A DNA stretch of 64,000 bases, taken from positions 1,364,001-1,428,000 of the forward strand of contig CAVZVW010000009.1 in NCBI GenBank assembly GCA_963778845.1, given 5' to 3'. The DNA is from CAVZVW01 sp963778845 (lineage in GTDB: Bacteria > Actinomycetota > Actinomycetes > Actinomycetales > Kineosporiaceae). Both the position numbers and the translations under genes were made by a program. Positions 34,723-43,390 of this stretch are shown here, piece after piece (the first letter of the stretch is position 1; each line of letters opens with the position of its first letter). Under the pieces are notes generated by a model that ran no database searches, was not told the DNA's origin, and was given only the letters and a program-made list of their open reading frames with translations.

Positions 34723-35609
34723 TCAGCCCTCGAGTGCACGCTCCGCGGCGTCGACCACGTTGCTGAGCAGCATCGCCCTCGTCATCGGGTCCCACGCCCC
34801 CGGGCATGGGAGCCACCCAGCGCGGCCACGTCGTGGACGTCGCGGGCGACGTCACCCACCAGCCTGGTCCTGCCCGCCTCGTCGGTGACGCGCGTGATGC
34901 CGACGTCGAGCACCGCCGCCCCGGGCTTCACCATGGCGGCCGTCACGACCTCCGGCACGCCGGCTGCGGCCACGACCACATCGGCGCGGCGCACGTGCTC
35001 GGCGACGTCCTTGGTGCCGGTGTGGCACAAGGTCACCGTCGCGTTGACGTCCTTGCGGGTCAGCAGGAGCCCCAAGCGGGCGACCGACGGTGACCCCGCG
35101 GCCGACGACGCACACCTGGGCCCCGCGCAGGTCGACGTCGTGACGCCGGAGCAGCTCGACGATCCCGCGTGGTGTGCACGGCAGCGGGGAGGTCATCGGA
35201 CGGCCCACGTTGAGCACGAGCCGACCGAGGTTCGTGGGGTGCAGGCCGTCGGCGTCCTTGTCCGGGTCGCATGAGCTCGAGCACGCGGTCGGCGTCCAGA
35301 CCCTGGGGCAGCGGAAGCTGCACGATGTAGCCCGTGCAGGCGGGGTCGGCGTTGAGCCGGCGGACGGCGTCCTCGACCTCCTCCTGCGTCGCTGCCGACG
35401 GCAGGTCCACCCGGATCGAGCGCAGATCCCACCTCGGCGCAGTCGCGGTGCTTGCCCGCGACGTAGGCGTGGCTGCCGGGGTCGTCACCGACCAGGATCG
35501 TGGCCAGGCCCGGCACGACTGCCCGCGCGGCGAGGGCTCGCACCCGCTGCGCGAGCTCGGACTTGATCGCCGCCGCTGTCGCCTTGCCGTCGAGGACGCG
35601 CGCGGTCAC
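34723..35609 (-). CDS. folD: FolD, methylene-THF dehydrogenase/cyclohydrolase (about five frameshifts)
   Basis: Oxidises 5,10-methylene-THF to methenyl-THF and hydrolyses it to 10-formyl-THF. The GTG at 35609 overlaps the glyA stop (GTGA). Pieces in order: VTARVLDGKATAAAIKSEL, GLATILVGDDPGSHAYVAGK with the catalytic Lys; RSIRVDLPSAATQEEVEDAV and GYIVQLPLPQGLD; GRPMTSPLPCTPRGIVELL, VCVVGRGVTVGRP; LLLTRKDVNATVTLCHTGT and VVVAAAGVPEV; and the end PMTRAMLLSNVVDAAERALE. They are joined by single extra bases near 35440, 35265, 35080, 34810 and 34785. The total length fits five insertions and a 293-residue protein, the normal size. All motifs are intact, so the breaks are probably sequencing errors. 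Confidence 0.85.
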
Positions 35610-36962
35610 CAGGTCTCCAGGCCGTCGTAGAGGGGGAAGTCGTCGGCCAGCCGCAGCACCCGGCCACGCAAGGCGTCGACGTCGCAGGACGGTTGCAGGG
35701 CCGCGGCGATGACGTCGGCCACCTCCTCGAACTGCTCGTCGCCGAACCCGCGGGTGGCCAGGGCCGGCGTGCCGATCCGCAGCCCGGAGGTGACCATCGG
35801 CGGGCGCGGGTCGAACGGCACCGCGTTGCGGTTGACCGTGATCCCGACGTCGTGCAGCCGGTCCTCGGCCTGCTGGCCGTCCAGCGTCGGAGTCGCGCAG
35901 GTCGACCAGGACCAGGTGGACGTCGGTGCCGCCGGTCAGCACCGAGACGCCGGCCTCGCGGGCGTCGGCAGCGAGAAGCCGCTCGGCGAGGATCTTCGCG
36001 CCGCGCACGGTGCGTTCCTGCCGCTCCCGGAACTCCGGCGTGCCGGCGATCTTGAAGGCGGCCGCCTTGGCCGCGATGACGTGCATCAGCGGGCCGCCCT
36101 GCTGCCCCGGGAACACCGCCGAGTCGATCTTCTTGGCGAGCTCGCCGCCGCACAGCATCATGCCGCCGCGCGGGCCGGCGAGCGTCTTGTGGGTGGTCGA
36201 CGTCGTGACGTGGGCGTGCGCGATCGGGCTGGGGTGCAGGCCGGCGGCGACGAGGCCCGAGAAGTGCGCCATGTCGACCATCAGGTAGGCGCCGACCTCG
36301 TCGGCGATCGCCCGGAACGCGGCGAAGTCGAGCTGCCGGGGGTAGGCCGACCAGCCGGCGATGATCAGCTTGGGTCGGTGCTCGAGCGCCTTCTCGCGCA
36401 CCTGCGTCCATGTCGACGCGGAAGGTCTGCGGGTCCACCCCGTAGGCCGCGACGTGGTAGAGCTTGCCGGAGAAGTTGAGCCTCATGCCGTGCGTCAGGT
36501 GACCGCCGTGCGCGAGCTCCAGACCCAGGATCTTGTCCCCGGCGCGTGAGCAGCGCGTGCATCGCCGCGGCGTTGGCCTGGGCCCCGGAGTGCGGCTGCA
36601 CGTTCGCGTGCTCGGCACCGTACAAGGCCTTGACCCGGTCGCGGGCGAGGTTCTCGGCGACGTCCACGTGCTCGCAGCCGCCGTAGTAGCGGCGGCCCGG
36701 GTAGCCCTCCGCGTACTTGTTGGTGAGCACGGAGCCCTGGGCCTCGAGGACGGCGCGCGGGGCGAAGTTCTCGCTGGCGATCATCTCCAGGCCCTGTCGC
36801 TGGCGGCGGACCTCGTTCGCTATGACGAGCGCGAGCTCGGGGTCGACGTCGGCGAGCGACAGGTCGGTCACCGCCTGGGAGTCAGGCTCGGTCGTCGGCG
36901 GGGTCGCCGAGATCATCCGGAACCGGGGTGGGTCGATCGGCCGACAGGGACTGGTTGAGCAT
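35606..36962 (-). CDS. glyA: Serine hydroxymethyltransferase (about four frameshifts)
   Basis: PLP enzyme converting serine and THF to glycine and 5,10-methylene-THF. I place the start at the ATG at 36962 (MLNQSLSADRP) because GGAGGA stands eight bases before it; the frame then shifts near 36900-36915 into VDPELALVIANEVRRQ. Later pieces are MIASENFAPRAVLEAQGS and YAEGYPGRRYYGGCEHVD, then ILGLELAHGGHLTHG, then LIIAGWSAYPRQLDF and the PLP-lysine motif VTTSTTHKTLAGPRGGM, and finally GLRIGTPALATRGFGDEQF. Shifts lie near 36905, 36545, 36405 and 35890. Four extra bases account exactly for the length (450 residues). An ATG at 36916 would give a shorter start without a ribosome-binding site. Confidence 0.87.
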
Positions 36963-37014
36963 GCGGGTGCTCCTCCACGCAGGAACTGCGGGACGGGCCA
37001 CCGGGCCGGGAAGC

Positions 37015-37098
37015 GGCTGCCCGATGCGGCGACCGACCCAGAGGACGACGCGGCCCTGCGTGGTGGTGACCCACCCGGGCGCCGGTCGCGGCGCGATC
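37015..37098 (-). promoter_or_regulatory. Possible ZTP (pfl-type) riboswitch in the glyA-folD leader
   Basis: Reading on the minus strand from the likely transcript start, the leader has GCGACCGGCGCC (37079-37090), a GGTGGGTCACCACC hairpin-like stretch (37063-37076), CAGGG (37050-37054) and, further on, CCGCATCGGGCA (37018-37029). The order resembles the pfl/ZTP riboswitch as I remember it: ACUGGCG, a GGUGGG/CCACC stem, a GGGGAGC-like stretch, and a 3' CCGCCUGGGCA element. There are mismatches, ACC for ACU and an extra base in the last element. ZTP riboswitches control glyA, folD and purH in many bacteria, and the gene context fits well. Not proven; covariance analysis is needed. Confidence 0.35.
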
Positions 37099-37104
37099 AG
37101 ACTA
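37099..37104 (-). promoter_or_regulatory. Possible -10 box of the glyA operon
   Basis: TAGTCT on the minus strand, in the context TTGGTAGTCTGATC, fits the actinobacterial TANNNT -10 pattern. Transcription would begin near 37092, exactly where the structured leader begins. A convincing -35 hexamer is not visible. Confidence 0.35.
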
Positions 37105-37296
37105 CCAACGCGGTCGCGGGCCCGACGAGCCGGTACCCGAGTTCCACATGATGGACGCCGGGGCGGCGTCCGGCGCAGGTAGGCTGCGACCTCTGGAGCC
37201 CCGAGGCCCTCGAAGGCTCGGAAGCGACGGTGGGCGCCAGAGGTCGGACCCCGCACCCGCTCACGGGCCGCCGGCCCCACGACGAGGACGGCGAGC

Positions 37297-38124
37297 ATGA
37301 CCGCGCTGGCCCTGCTCGCGTCGCTGTTCTGGGGCTGGGCCGACTATCTGGGCGGCGCGACCAGCAAGCGGGTGCAGGCGCTGGCGGTCACGGGCTTCGC
37401 CCATCTGGTCGGGTTCGCCGGGCTGTTGTGCTGGGCGCTGCTGGACGGCGGCCTGCACCACCCGGGCCGGTGGCTGCCGCTCGCGCTGGTCGGTGGGGTC
37501 CTGGCCTTCACCGGGCTGGTCGCGTTCTACACGGCACTGGCTCGCGGGCGGATGGGCGTGGTAGCGCCGATCACCGCGACTGGGGCGTCCGTGCCGGTGC
37601 TCTACGGGTTGGCGACGGGCGACGTCCCGCCGGCCGGTCAGCTGGTCGGGGTGGCCATCGCCATCGCCGGGGTGGTGCTTGCCGCTGGGCCGGAGCTTCG
37701 CGGCGGCGGCAGCGGTCGCGTCGTGATGGGGCTGACGGTCTTCACGACCTTCTCGTACGGCGCCGTGATGATCATCGTGGCGCACGGCAGCCGCGAGTAC
37801 CCCGCCCAGACACTGGCCGGCATGCGGTTCACCAGCGTGCTGCTGGCCCTCGGCGTGGCCCTGGTCACCCGCTCGATTGGCGGACTGACGGGCAGGGTGC
37901 TGCCGCTCATCGGCCTGATCGGGGTCACCGACACGCTGGCGAATGTCAGCTACGCGCTCGCCTCCCGCGGCGGGCACTACGGCGTGATGGCAGTGCTGGC
38001 GTCGCTGTTCCCCGTGGTGACGGCGTTACTGGCTCGCTGGTTGCTGCACGAGCGGCTTCGCCGGATACAGATCGTCGGCGTGGTGACGGCCCTGACCGGC
38101 GTGGCGGTGATCACCGTCGGCTGA
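37297..38124 (+). CDS. EamA/DMT-family transporter
   Basis: A 275-residue membrane protein with about ten hydrophobic segments forming two EamA repeats (about 1-125 and 135-275). Typical stretches are ALLASLFWGWADYLGGATSK at the start, VVAPITATGASVPVLYG ending the first repeat, and GVMAVLASLFPVVTALLARW with LHERLRRIQIVGVVTALTGV in the second. This superfamily exports small metabolites such as amino acids; the substrate is unknown. The ATG at 37297 is used. It is convergent with icd, and a perfect palindrome lies between them. Confidence 0.87.
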   Translation: MTALALLASLFWGWADYLGGATSKRVQALAVTGFAHLVGFAGLLCWALLDGGLHHPGRWLPLALVGGVLAFTGLVAFYTALARGRMGVVAPITATGASVPVLYGLATGDVPPAGQLVGVAIAIAGVVLAAGPELRGGGSGRVVMGLTVFTTFSYGAVMIIVAHGSREYPAQTLAGMRFTSVLLALGVALVTRSIGGLTGRVLPLIGLIGVTDTLANVSYALASRGGHYGVMAVLASLFPVVTALLARWLLHERLRRIQIVGVVTALTGVAVITVG

Positions 38125-38149
38125 GCCCTCAATCCGTTTCGGTCCGTTC

Positions 38150-38202
38150 TGGCGCGGCGGCACACAGCGCCAGACTGTTTGGCGCTGTGTGCCGCCGCGC
38201 CA
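38150..38202. terminator. 53-bp palindrome between convergent genes (copy 1 of a dispersed repeat)
   Basis: Two perfect 22-base arms (left 38150-38171 beginning TGGCGCGGCGGCACAC; right 38181-38202) enclose the 9-base loop AGACTGTTT. It sits in the 115-base gap between the EamA stop and the icd stop, where a bidirectional terminator would be expected; there is no T-run. Nine bases past the hairpin a degenerate extra arm (TGGCGCAACAGCACACAG, 38212-38229) follows. A near-identical element lies at 56198-56250, also between convergent genes, so this is a repeat family and not only a local stem. Confidence 0.7.
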
Positions 38203-38239
38203 AACAGGAGTTGGCGCAACAGCACACAGTCGGCCAGAG

Positions 38240-39458
38240 CTAGCGGCTGGCCACCTGGAGGTTCTCGTCGAGCGCCGCCAGGAAGTCCTCGGTGGTCAGG
38301 AAGGGCTGGTCGGGGCCGACGAGCAGGGCGAGGTCCTTGGTCATGCGGCCGGCCTCCACGGTCTCGACGCAGACCCGCTCGAGCGTCTGCGCGAACGCCG
38401 TCACCTCCGGCGTGCCGTCGAGCTTGCCACGGTGCTTCAGCCCGCCCGTCCAGGCGTAGATGCTCGCGATCGGGTTCGTCGAGGTCGGCTTGCCCTGCTG
38501 GTGCATGCGGAAGTGCCGCGTCACTGTCCCGTGGGCCGCCTCGGCCTCGACCGTGCGGCCGTCCGGCGTCATCAGCACGCTGGTCATCAGGCCGAGCGAG
38601 CCGTAGCCCTGCGCGATGGTGTCGGACTGCACGTCACCGTCGTAGTTCTTGCACGCCCAGACGTAGCCGCCCTCCCACTTCAACGCGGCAGCGACCATGT
38701 CGTCGATCAGCCGGTGCTCGTAGGTGAGCCCGGCGGCGTCGAACTGGTCCTTGAACTCGGTCTCGAAGACCTCGGCGAAGCAGTCCTTGAACATGCCGTC
38801 GTAGGCCTTGAGGATCGTGTTCTTCGTCGACAGGTACACCGGGAAGCCGCGCTGCAGACCGTAGGACAGCGAGGCACGGGCGAAGTCCTCGATCGAGCTC
38901 TTGAAGTTGTACATGCCCATCACGACGCCGCCGTCAGCCGGCATCTGGGCGATCTCGAGCTCCATGCGGGGCGGAGCCGTCGGCCGGGGTGTACGTGATC
39001 GTGACCGTGCCCGCGCCGGCGACCTTGAAGTCGGTGGCCTTGTACTGGTCTCCGTGGGCGTGACGGCCGACCACGATCGGCTTGGTCCACCCCGGCACGA
39101 GCCGCGGGATGTTGGAGATGACGATCGGCTCGCGGAAGATCACCCCACCGAGGATGTTGCGGATGGTCCCGTTCGGCGAGCGCCACATCTTCTTCAGGCC
39201 GAACTCCTCCACCCGCGCCTCGTCGGGGGTGATCGTGGCGCACTTGACGCCGACGCCGTGCTCCTTGATGGCGTTCGCCGAGTCGACCGTCACCTGGTCG
39301 TCCGTGGCGTCGCGGTGCTGGATCGAGAGGTCGAAGTAGCGAAGGTCGACGTCGAGGTAGGGGTGGACCAGGCGGTCCTTGATGAACTGCCAGATGATCC
39401 GCGTCATCTCGTCGCCGTCGAGCTCGACGACGGGTCCGGCAACCTTGATCTTCGTCAC
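38240..39458 (-). CDS. icd: NADP-dependent isocitrate dehydrogenase (one frameshift)
   Basis: Oxidative decarboxylation of isocitrate in the TCA cycle. The N-terminal frame starts at the GTG 39458 (TKIKVAGPVVELDGDEMTRI, AAGGAG upstream) and includes KKMWRSPNGTIRNILGGVIF. The C-terminal frame has NFKSSIEDFARASLSYGLQR, CKNYDGDVQSDTIAQGYGSL and EAEAAHGTVTRHF. The two join near 38968, where one extra base follows the codons for GSAP; the length is 1 modulo 3, so one insertion explains it. The corrected protein is about 405 residues, the eukaryote-like dimeric type common in actinobacteria. Confidence 0.92.
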
Positions 39459-39989
39459 GTCAGCTCGGCTCCTTCGGCGGTGAGTGTGCCTCCGCTACGC
39501 CTACTCGGGCGCACCGGGTGCAGTCCGCCCCGCAGCCTAGCGACGCGGATCAGACCCCCTGCCCGCCGGGCGTGTGACGTCGCTCGCGCCGGGCGGTGAG
39601 TGGACAGGTGCAGTCAGGACGCGCCGGCGTGCCCGACCGGAGGTGACCAATCGCGAGGGTGCGGCCGGGCGCGCTCTTCGTTCGACCTGCAGCGAGCCGC
39701 CATCGGACGGCACGCGGAGTAGATCGTGATGATGAGGGCGATCGCGAGGCATGAGGGGTGATCGTGAGGCATCACACGCGGCGACCCCGTCGGCGTGCAT
39801 GACGATCACGCCGAGGGCCGCAGATGCCTCACGATCAAGGATCCGCAGATCTCGCCCATCGGCTCGGCAGCACTTTCGGCGCCGTGGGTCGAGCCCGCAC
39901 GGTGTCCGATCGCTCGCGAGAGCCGTACTCTCAGGCCCGGATGCGTGCGTGGCGGACGCCGACCACGCTCAGCGGGGATGGACGGGGTC
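39459..39989. other. 531-base intergenic region upstream of the lipoprotein
   Basis: Contains a cluster of GATCGTGAGGCAT-like motifs (described separately) and otherwise only weak frames. The icd gene reads away to the left and the lipoprotein to the right, so both promoters are here. I see no RNA gene. Confidence 0.5.
39741..39837. promoter_or_regulatory. Cluster of GATCGTGAGGCAT motifs with a 14-bp inverted repeat
   Basis: GATCGTGAGGCATC at 39761-39774 is repeated exactly as its reverse complement GATGCCTCACGATC at 39824-39837, 49 bases apart. A further direct copy with one change (GATCGCGAGGCAT) lies at 39741-39753, and a shorter GATCGTGA at 39723-39730. Multiple exact copies of a 13-14 base word in one promoter region suggest binding sites for a dimeric regulator or a looped structure. 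The regulator is unknown. Confidence 0.5.
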
Positions 39990-40901
39990 ATGGCAACGGG
40001 CTGCTCGACCACGGCAGGGGTTCGCCCGCCCGGAGCCGCCGGCTCACGCACCCCCCGCCCCCGCGGCGTCCGCCTCGTGTCCCGGGTCGCTGTCGGCGCG
40101 CTCGTCCTGGTCGTGGCGGGCTGCGGGCACGGCGGGTCGTCGCCCGGGCCGACCCCTTCCACCTCCGCGCCCGGCGCCGCTGCCAGGACGGCGTCGTCAC
40201 GACCGACGCAGAGTCAGCCCACCGGCGTGGACGCCCCGGCGGAGGTCGCGGCGGCCCTCGAGTCGGCCGATGCGGCGTCGACGCTGACCCGCGGTGTCCT
40301 CTTCTGGAACGCGGGGGCGACCCAGGTCACCTACCAGGTCATGGACCTCAGACGCAGCCGCATGGCCACGCGCAGCGACGCCCACGCCCGCACACCGGAC
40401 ATGATCGTCGACAAGGAGGCGCTGTGGCGGCGGCTCGGCACACCTGAGCACGGTAAGCACTGGGAGAAGCTGACCCCCGCCAGCCGCGACGAGGTTGAAC
40501 GCGCGGCGGTCGCCGTCTACCAGCTCATGCTTGTGCTGGACCGGCCCGCCCTCCAGCTGTCAGCCCTGGCTGAGCGCCCGGTGAAGGACCTTGGCCACCA
40601 CCAGGACGACGCGGGCCGCGACAACCGTTGGTTCGCGGTCACGGTCGAGGCAGGCGACTTGCGGATGCTATTCCCGGGACTCGCCGAGCAGATGGTGAAC
40701 GACGTGCCGGCAAGCGACCTGCTGCCCGACACGACGGAGGTGACGGTCCACCTCATGATCGGTCCCGACAGGCTGCCGACCTCCCTGGACATGGACCTCA
40801 GCGCCAGCGGATTCCCCTTCGCAGCCACCGTGACGTGGACGGACTGGAACGCCGGCGTGGACATCCGGCCCCCTGCCCGGTCAGACACGGTGATCCGCTG
40901 A
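39990..40901 (+). CDS. Lipoprotein, possibly LppX/LprAFG-like
   Basis: A lipoprotein of about 303 residues. After a charged N-terminus comes the signal segment VSRVAVGALVLVVAGC with lipobox VAGC, then a Ser/Pro/Thr/Ala-rich linker and a soluble domain from about residue 75. The domain contains VTYQVMDLRRSRMA, KEALWRRLGT and VTVHLMIGPDRLPTSLDMDL; the pattern of a strand-rich domain with a potential lipid-facing sheet recalls the LppX/LprAFG family, but the match is by eye and weak. I use the ATG at 39990; an ATG at 39978 is equally possible, and a longer frame to 39795 is unlikely. It is convergent with mdh. Confidence 0.65.
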   Translation: MATGCSTTAGVRPPGAAGSRTPRPRGVRLVSRVAVGALVLVVAGCGHGGSSPGPTPSTSAPGAAARTASSRPTQSQPTGVDAPAEVAAALESADAASTLTRGVLFWNAGATQVTYQVMDLRRSRMATRSDAHARTPDMIVDKEALWRRLGTPEHGKHWEKLTPASRDEVERAAVAVYQLMLVLDRPALQLSALAERPVKDLGHHQDDAGRDNRWFAVTVEAGDLRMLFPGLAEQMVNDVPASDLLPDTTEVTVHLMIGPDRLPTSLDMDLSASGFPFAATVTWTDWNAGVDIRPPARSDTVIR

Positions 40902-40939
40902 CCCGAGCACCAGACCCGAGCACCAGACCCGAGCCGGCG
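40901..40939. repeat. 13-bp tandem repeat between the lipoprotein and mdh
   Basis: Three units of ACCCGAGCACCAG at 40901-40913, 40914-40926 and, degenerate, 40927-40939. They fill the gap of 43 bases between two convergent stop codons. The location suggests a terminator region, but the repeat is not palindromic. Confidence 0.75.
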
Positions 40940-40944
40940 CGGGC

Positions 40945-41902
40945 CTAGAGGCTGGCGACGTCAACCGCCTTCGCCTTCACGGCGTCGGCCGCCGCCCGCA
41001 GGCCCGCGAGCTCGGTGTCGGTCAGGTCACGCTCGACGACGCTGCGTGACCCCGCCGGCCCCGATCTCGGCCTCGACCCCGAGGTAGACGCCGTCGATGC
41101 CGTACTGGCCCTCGACCCAGGCGCAGACCGGCATCACCGCACCGGAGTCCTCCGCGACGGCCCGGGCCATGCGCGCCGCGGCCGCCGACGGGGCGTAGAA
41201 GGCCGACCCGCTCTTGAGCAGGCCCACGACCTCGGCGCCGCCGTTGCGGGTGCGCACCACCAGCTCCTCGACGGTGGCGGCGTCCATCAGCTCGGTCAGC
41301 GGCTTCCCCGCCACCGTGCAGGCACTCGGCACCGGCACCATGGTGTCGCCGTGCGAGCCCAGGGTCAGCGTGCGCACCGAGCCGACCGGCACCCCGAGAC
41401 GCTCGGCAACGAAGAAGGAGAACCGGGCGGTGTCGAGCATCCCGGCCTGGCCCATCACCCGGGCGTGCGGGAAGCCCGTGGCGATGTGCGCCAGCGTCGT
41501 CATCTCGTCCAGCGGGTTGGACACGACGATGACGACGGCGTCCGGCGCGTGCCGGGCCACGTTCTCGGCCACGCCGCGCACGATCCCGCCGTTGACGCCG
41601 AGCAGGTCCATGCGGCTCATGCCCGGCTTGCGGGGCAGCCCGGCCGTGATGACGACGACGTCGGACCCCTCGATGACCTCGTAGCCCGCGCCGTCGGTGG
41701 TCGTGGTCCTGCCCACGACCGCGGTCTCGAACCCCTCGATCGGCCGCGACTGGTTCAGGTCGAGCGCGAGCCCCTCCGCCCAGCCGTCCCGGATGTCGGT
41801 GAGCACGACCTTGTCGAAGATGTCGTACTCGGCCAGCCGTTGCGCGGTGGTCGAGCCGTAGAAGCCTGCCCCGACGACCGTGACCGTTGCCTTGCGCGCC
41901 AT
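40945..41902 (-). CDS. mdh: Malate dehydrogenase (one frameshift near the C-terminus)
   Basis: NAD-dependent malate/oxaloacetate interconversion. The ATG at 41902 opens with ARKATVTVVGAGFYGSTTAQ (NAD-binding GXGXXG). The substrate loop is AGLPRKPGMSR with the MDH-type Arg, followed by VSNPLDEMTTLAH and GSHGDTMVP with the catalytic His. Near 41046 one extra base follows GGV; in the corrected frame the protein ends VVERDLTDTELAGLRAAADA and VKAKAVDVASL, as expected. The total of 958 bases is 1 modulo 3. The corrected length is about 318 residues, the LDH-like class. It stands apart from icd but serves the same cycle. Confidence 0.9.
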
Positions 41903-42169
41903 TGCCCGGGTTCTCCCTCGTGCTCGCCGGTCGTCGCCTGGCCGCGGCGCACACACGAGTCGAGCGTGCTCGGGCCGCAGGGTGCGGACGGCGATCGGCG
42001 ACGTCCGCGCGACGGTGCGCCGCCAAGGCTATCCACCTCGCGAGGCACCGACCTAGCGGCGGACGGCGATCCGTACACGCGGGGACGATGCACTCGTTGG
42101 GCTCGATCGGAGCAGTCGTCACGCTGCGTCGACCACCGGGTCAGGGCGTGCCAGACACACCGAGCGTGT

Positions 42170-42454
42170 CTAGCCGCCGGTCATGGCCTTCCATGCCATC
42201 GCCCTGTGGTGGGCGAAGGCCTGACGCGCCAGGACGTCGCGCAGGTGCGCCGTCTCGGCATCCGGGTAGCGGTCCAGCGTGGCGCCGATGTCGTCGCGCT
42301 GCGAGGGCGTGCAGTAGGAGGCCAGCTCACGCTCGGTCTGGCGGCGCTGCCGCCGCTCGGCCCTCCACATGGCCCACTCGAGGCGAAGGAAGAGCAGCCT
42401 GCCGGCGAGGTTCACGAGGCCTCCCGCGGCCCGGACCACCCACGAGCCGGGCAA
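42170..42454 (-). CDS. Small conserved-looking hypothetical protein
   Basis: A 94-residue frame with a TTG start at 42454 (GTG at 42439 is an alternative). The N-terminal third is weakly hydrophobic (GGLVNLAGRLLFLRLEWAMW) and the rest is charged and helical, with RDDIGATLDRYPDAETAHLR. I do not recognise the family, but the codon pattern and balanced composition look like a real protein. It lies between the PknG cluster and mdh in the same direction, 90 bases after the FHA gene. The 268 bases between it and mdh show nothing else. Confidence 0.5.
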   Translation of the reverse strand: MPGSWVVRAAGGLVNLAGRLLFLRLEWAMWRAERRQRRQTERELASYCTPSQRDDIGATLDRYPDAETAHLRDVLARQAFAHHRAMAWKAMTGG

Positions 42455-42543
42455 CCGACCGCATCGTCACGCTACGCCCGGAACAGCCAGGGCGTCGACC
42501 CGTGAGCGGCCGCCGCGTGCTGCGGGGGCCGGCGCGGTCGGGC

Positions 42544-43390
42544 TCAGCCCCCCGCCTCGTCCGGCGTCGCCCGCCGCACGACCAGTCGGGTCCACGCCCC
42601 CACGTACAGGCGAGCCCCGTCGTCCAGCTCGCGTCGCTGTCCCGGCGTGATCGGCTGCGTCGGCAGCGCCTCCCCGGCCGCGCCCACGAAGGTCCCGTTG
42701 GACGACTGCAGGTCCTCCACCCACCATCGCTGCCCATCGGTCGTGAGCTGGCAGTGCCGTCGCGAGACCCCGACATCCGCGCCGCAGTCCACCTGGGGGG
42801 CGATGCCCCGGCTGGCCGACGGCCGGCCGACCAGCACGCTGCGCTGCCTGAGGGCGACGATGCCGGGCGCCCCTGCCGAGGGACACGGCTTCGTCGACGT
42901 CCTGCGTGGCGTACCAGTCAGGGTCCACCCAGATCTCGGCGACCCACTCCACCGCCGTTGCCTGCGAGATGGGCGGTGGCACCGGCGACAGCGTCGCGGG
43001 GTCAGCCGGTGGCGGCGGCATGGCTCCCGGTCGTGAAGTCGTAGCCGCAGTCCTCGCAGAACAGCGCGTCGGCCAGGGCGTCCGCGCCGCAGCTCGGGCA
43101 GACCAGGGGGGGGGGGGGCGGCGGGCCGGCGCGGCCGGCGCGACGAGGGGCGGCGTCCGGCAGGTCGAGTGAGCTGCCCGACGGCTGGACGGCGCCCGCC
43201 GGCAGCGGAGGCGGCCCCGCCGACGCCCCGGCCACCCCGACCACCCCGGCCGCCGCGGGCTGCGACCTCGGGACGGCCGCGCGGCGAGGGCCCGGACGCT
43301 GCGCTCCCGGCGTCCGGCGATCGGCGCACCGCAGACGTCGCAGTAGTCGTCGCTGGTGCTCGAGTGGCCCGAGGGGCAGGTCACACTCAC
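42544..43390 (-). CDS. Zinc-ribbon/FHA domain protein (about three frameshifts)
   Basis: Last gene of the PknG run; the GTG at 43390 overlaps the VWA stop (GTGA). In order the pieces are a first zinc ribbon TCPSGHSSTSDDYCDVCGAP; a Pro/Ala linker containing a 13-C tract (coding strand); a second ribbon LVCPSCGADALADALFCEDC; EWVAEIWVDPDWYATQDVDE; and a C-terminal FHA domain with SVLVGRPSA, DVGVSRRHCQLTTDG and DLQSSNGTFVG. The SRRH and SSNGT motifs bind phosphothreonine. Shifts lie near 43280, 43020 and 42880; the net length is 1 modulo 3. It plays the position of GarA, the FHA partner of mycobacterial PknG, and may read PknG or PP2C phosphosites. Confidence 0.78.
43106..43118. repeat. 13-base G tract inside the zinc-ribbon/FHA gene
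   Basis: An uninterrupted run of 13 G on the plus strand, read as a proline codon run on the coding strand. It is by far the longest homopolymer I see in the window. The frame matches on both sides as written. Such tracts slip during replication and in sequencing. Confidence 0.9.

Larger units (their letters stand above)
36963..37296. other. 334-base divergent gap between glyA and the EamA gene
   Basis: Holds the glyA ribosome-binding site (GGAGGA, minus strand, 36971-36976), a structured-looking glyA leader (37015-37098) and a possible -10 box for glyA (37099-37104). The right half (37130-37296), upstream of the EamA ATG, shows nothing I can name. Confidence 0.6.

Noticed and set aside
36365..36916. 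glyA start at the ATG at 36916.
   Set aside because: No ribosome-binding site. The ATG at 36962 has GGAGGA at eight bases, and four single-base gains make the gene length consistent from there.
33373..36962. Treating glyA, folD and the FAD oxidoreductase as pseudogenes.
   Set aside because: All catalytic motifs are intact and in order, and the number of extra bases matches the total lengths; loss of glyA and folD would be very costly. Sequence error is more likely.
38150..38202. Interpretation of the palindrome as an ordinary intrinsic terminator only.
   Set aside because: A stem alone would not explain the shared loop and arm sequence with the copy at 56198-56250, so I list it as a repeat acting in a terminator position.
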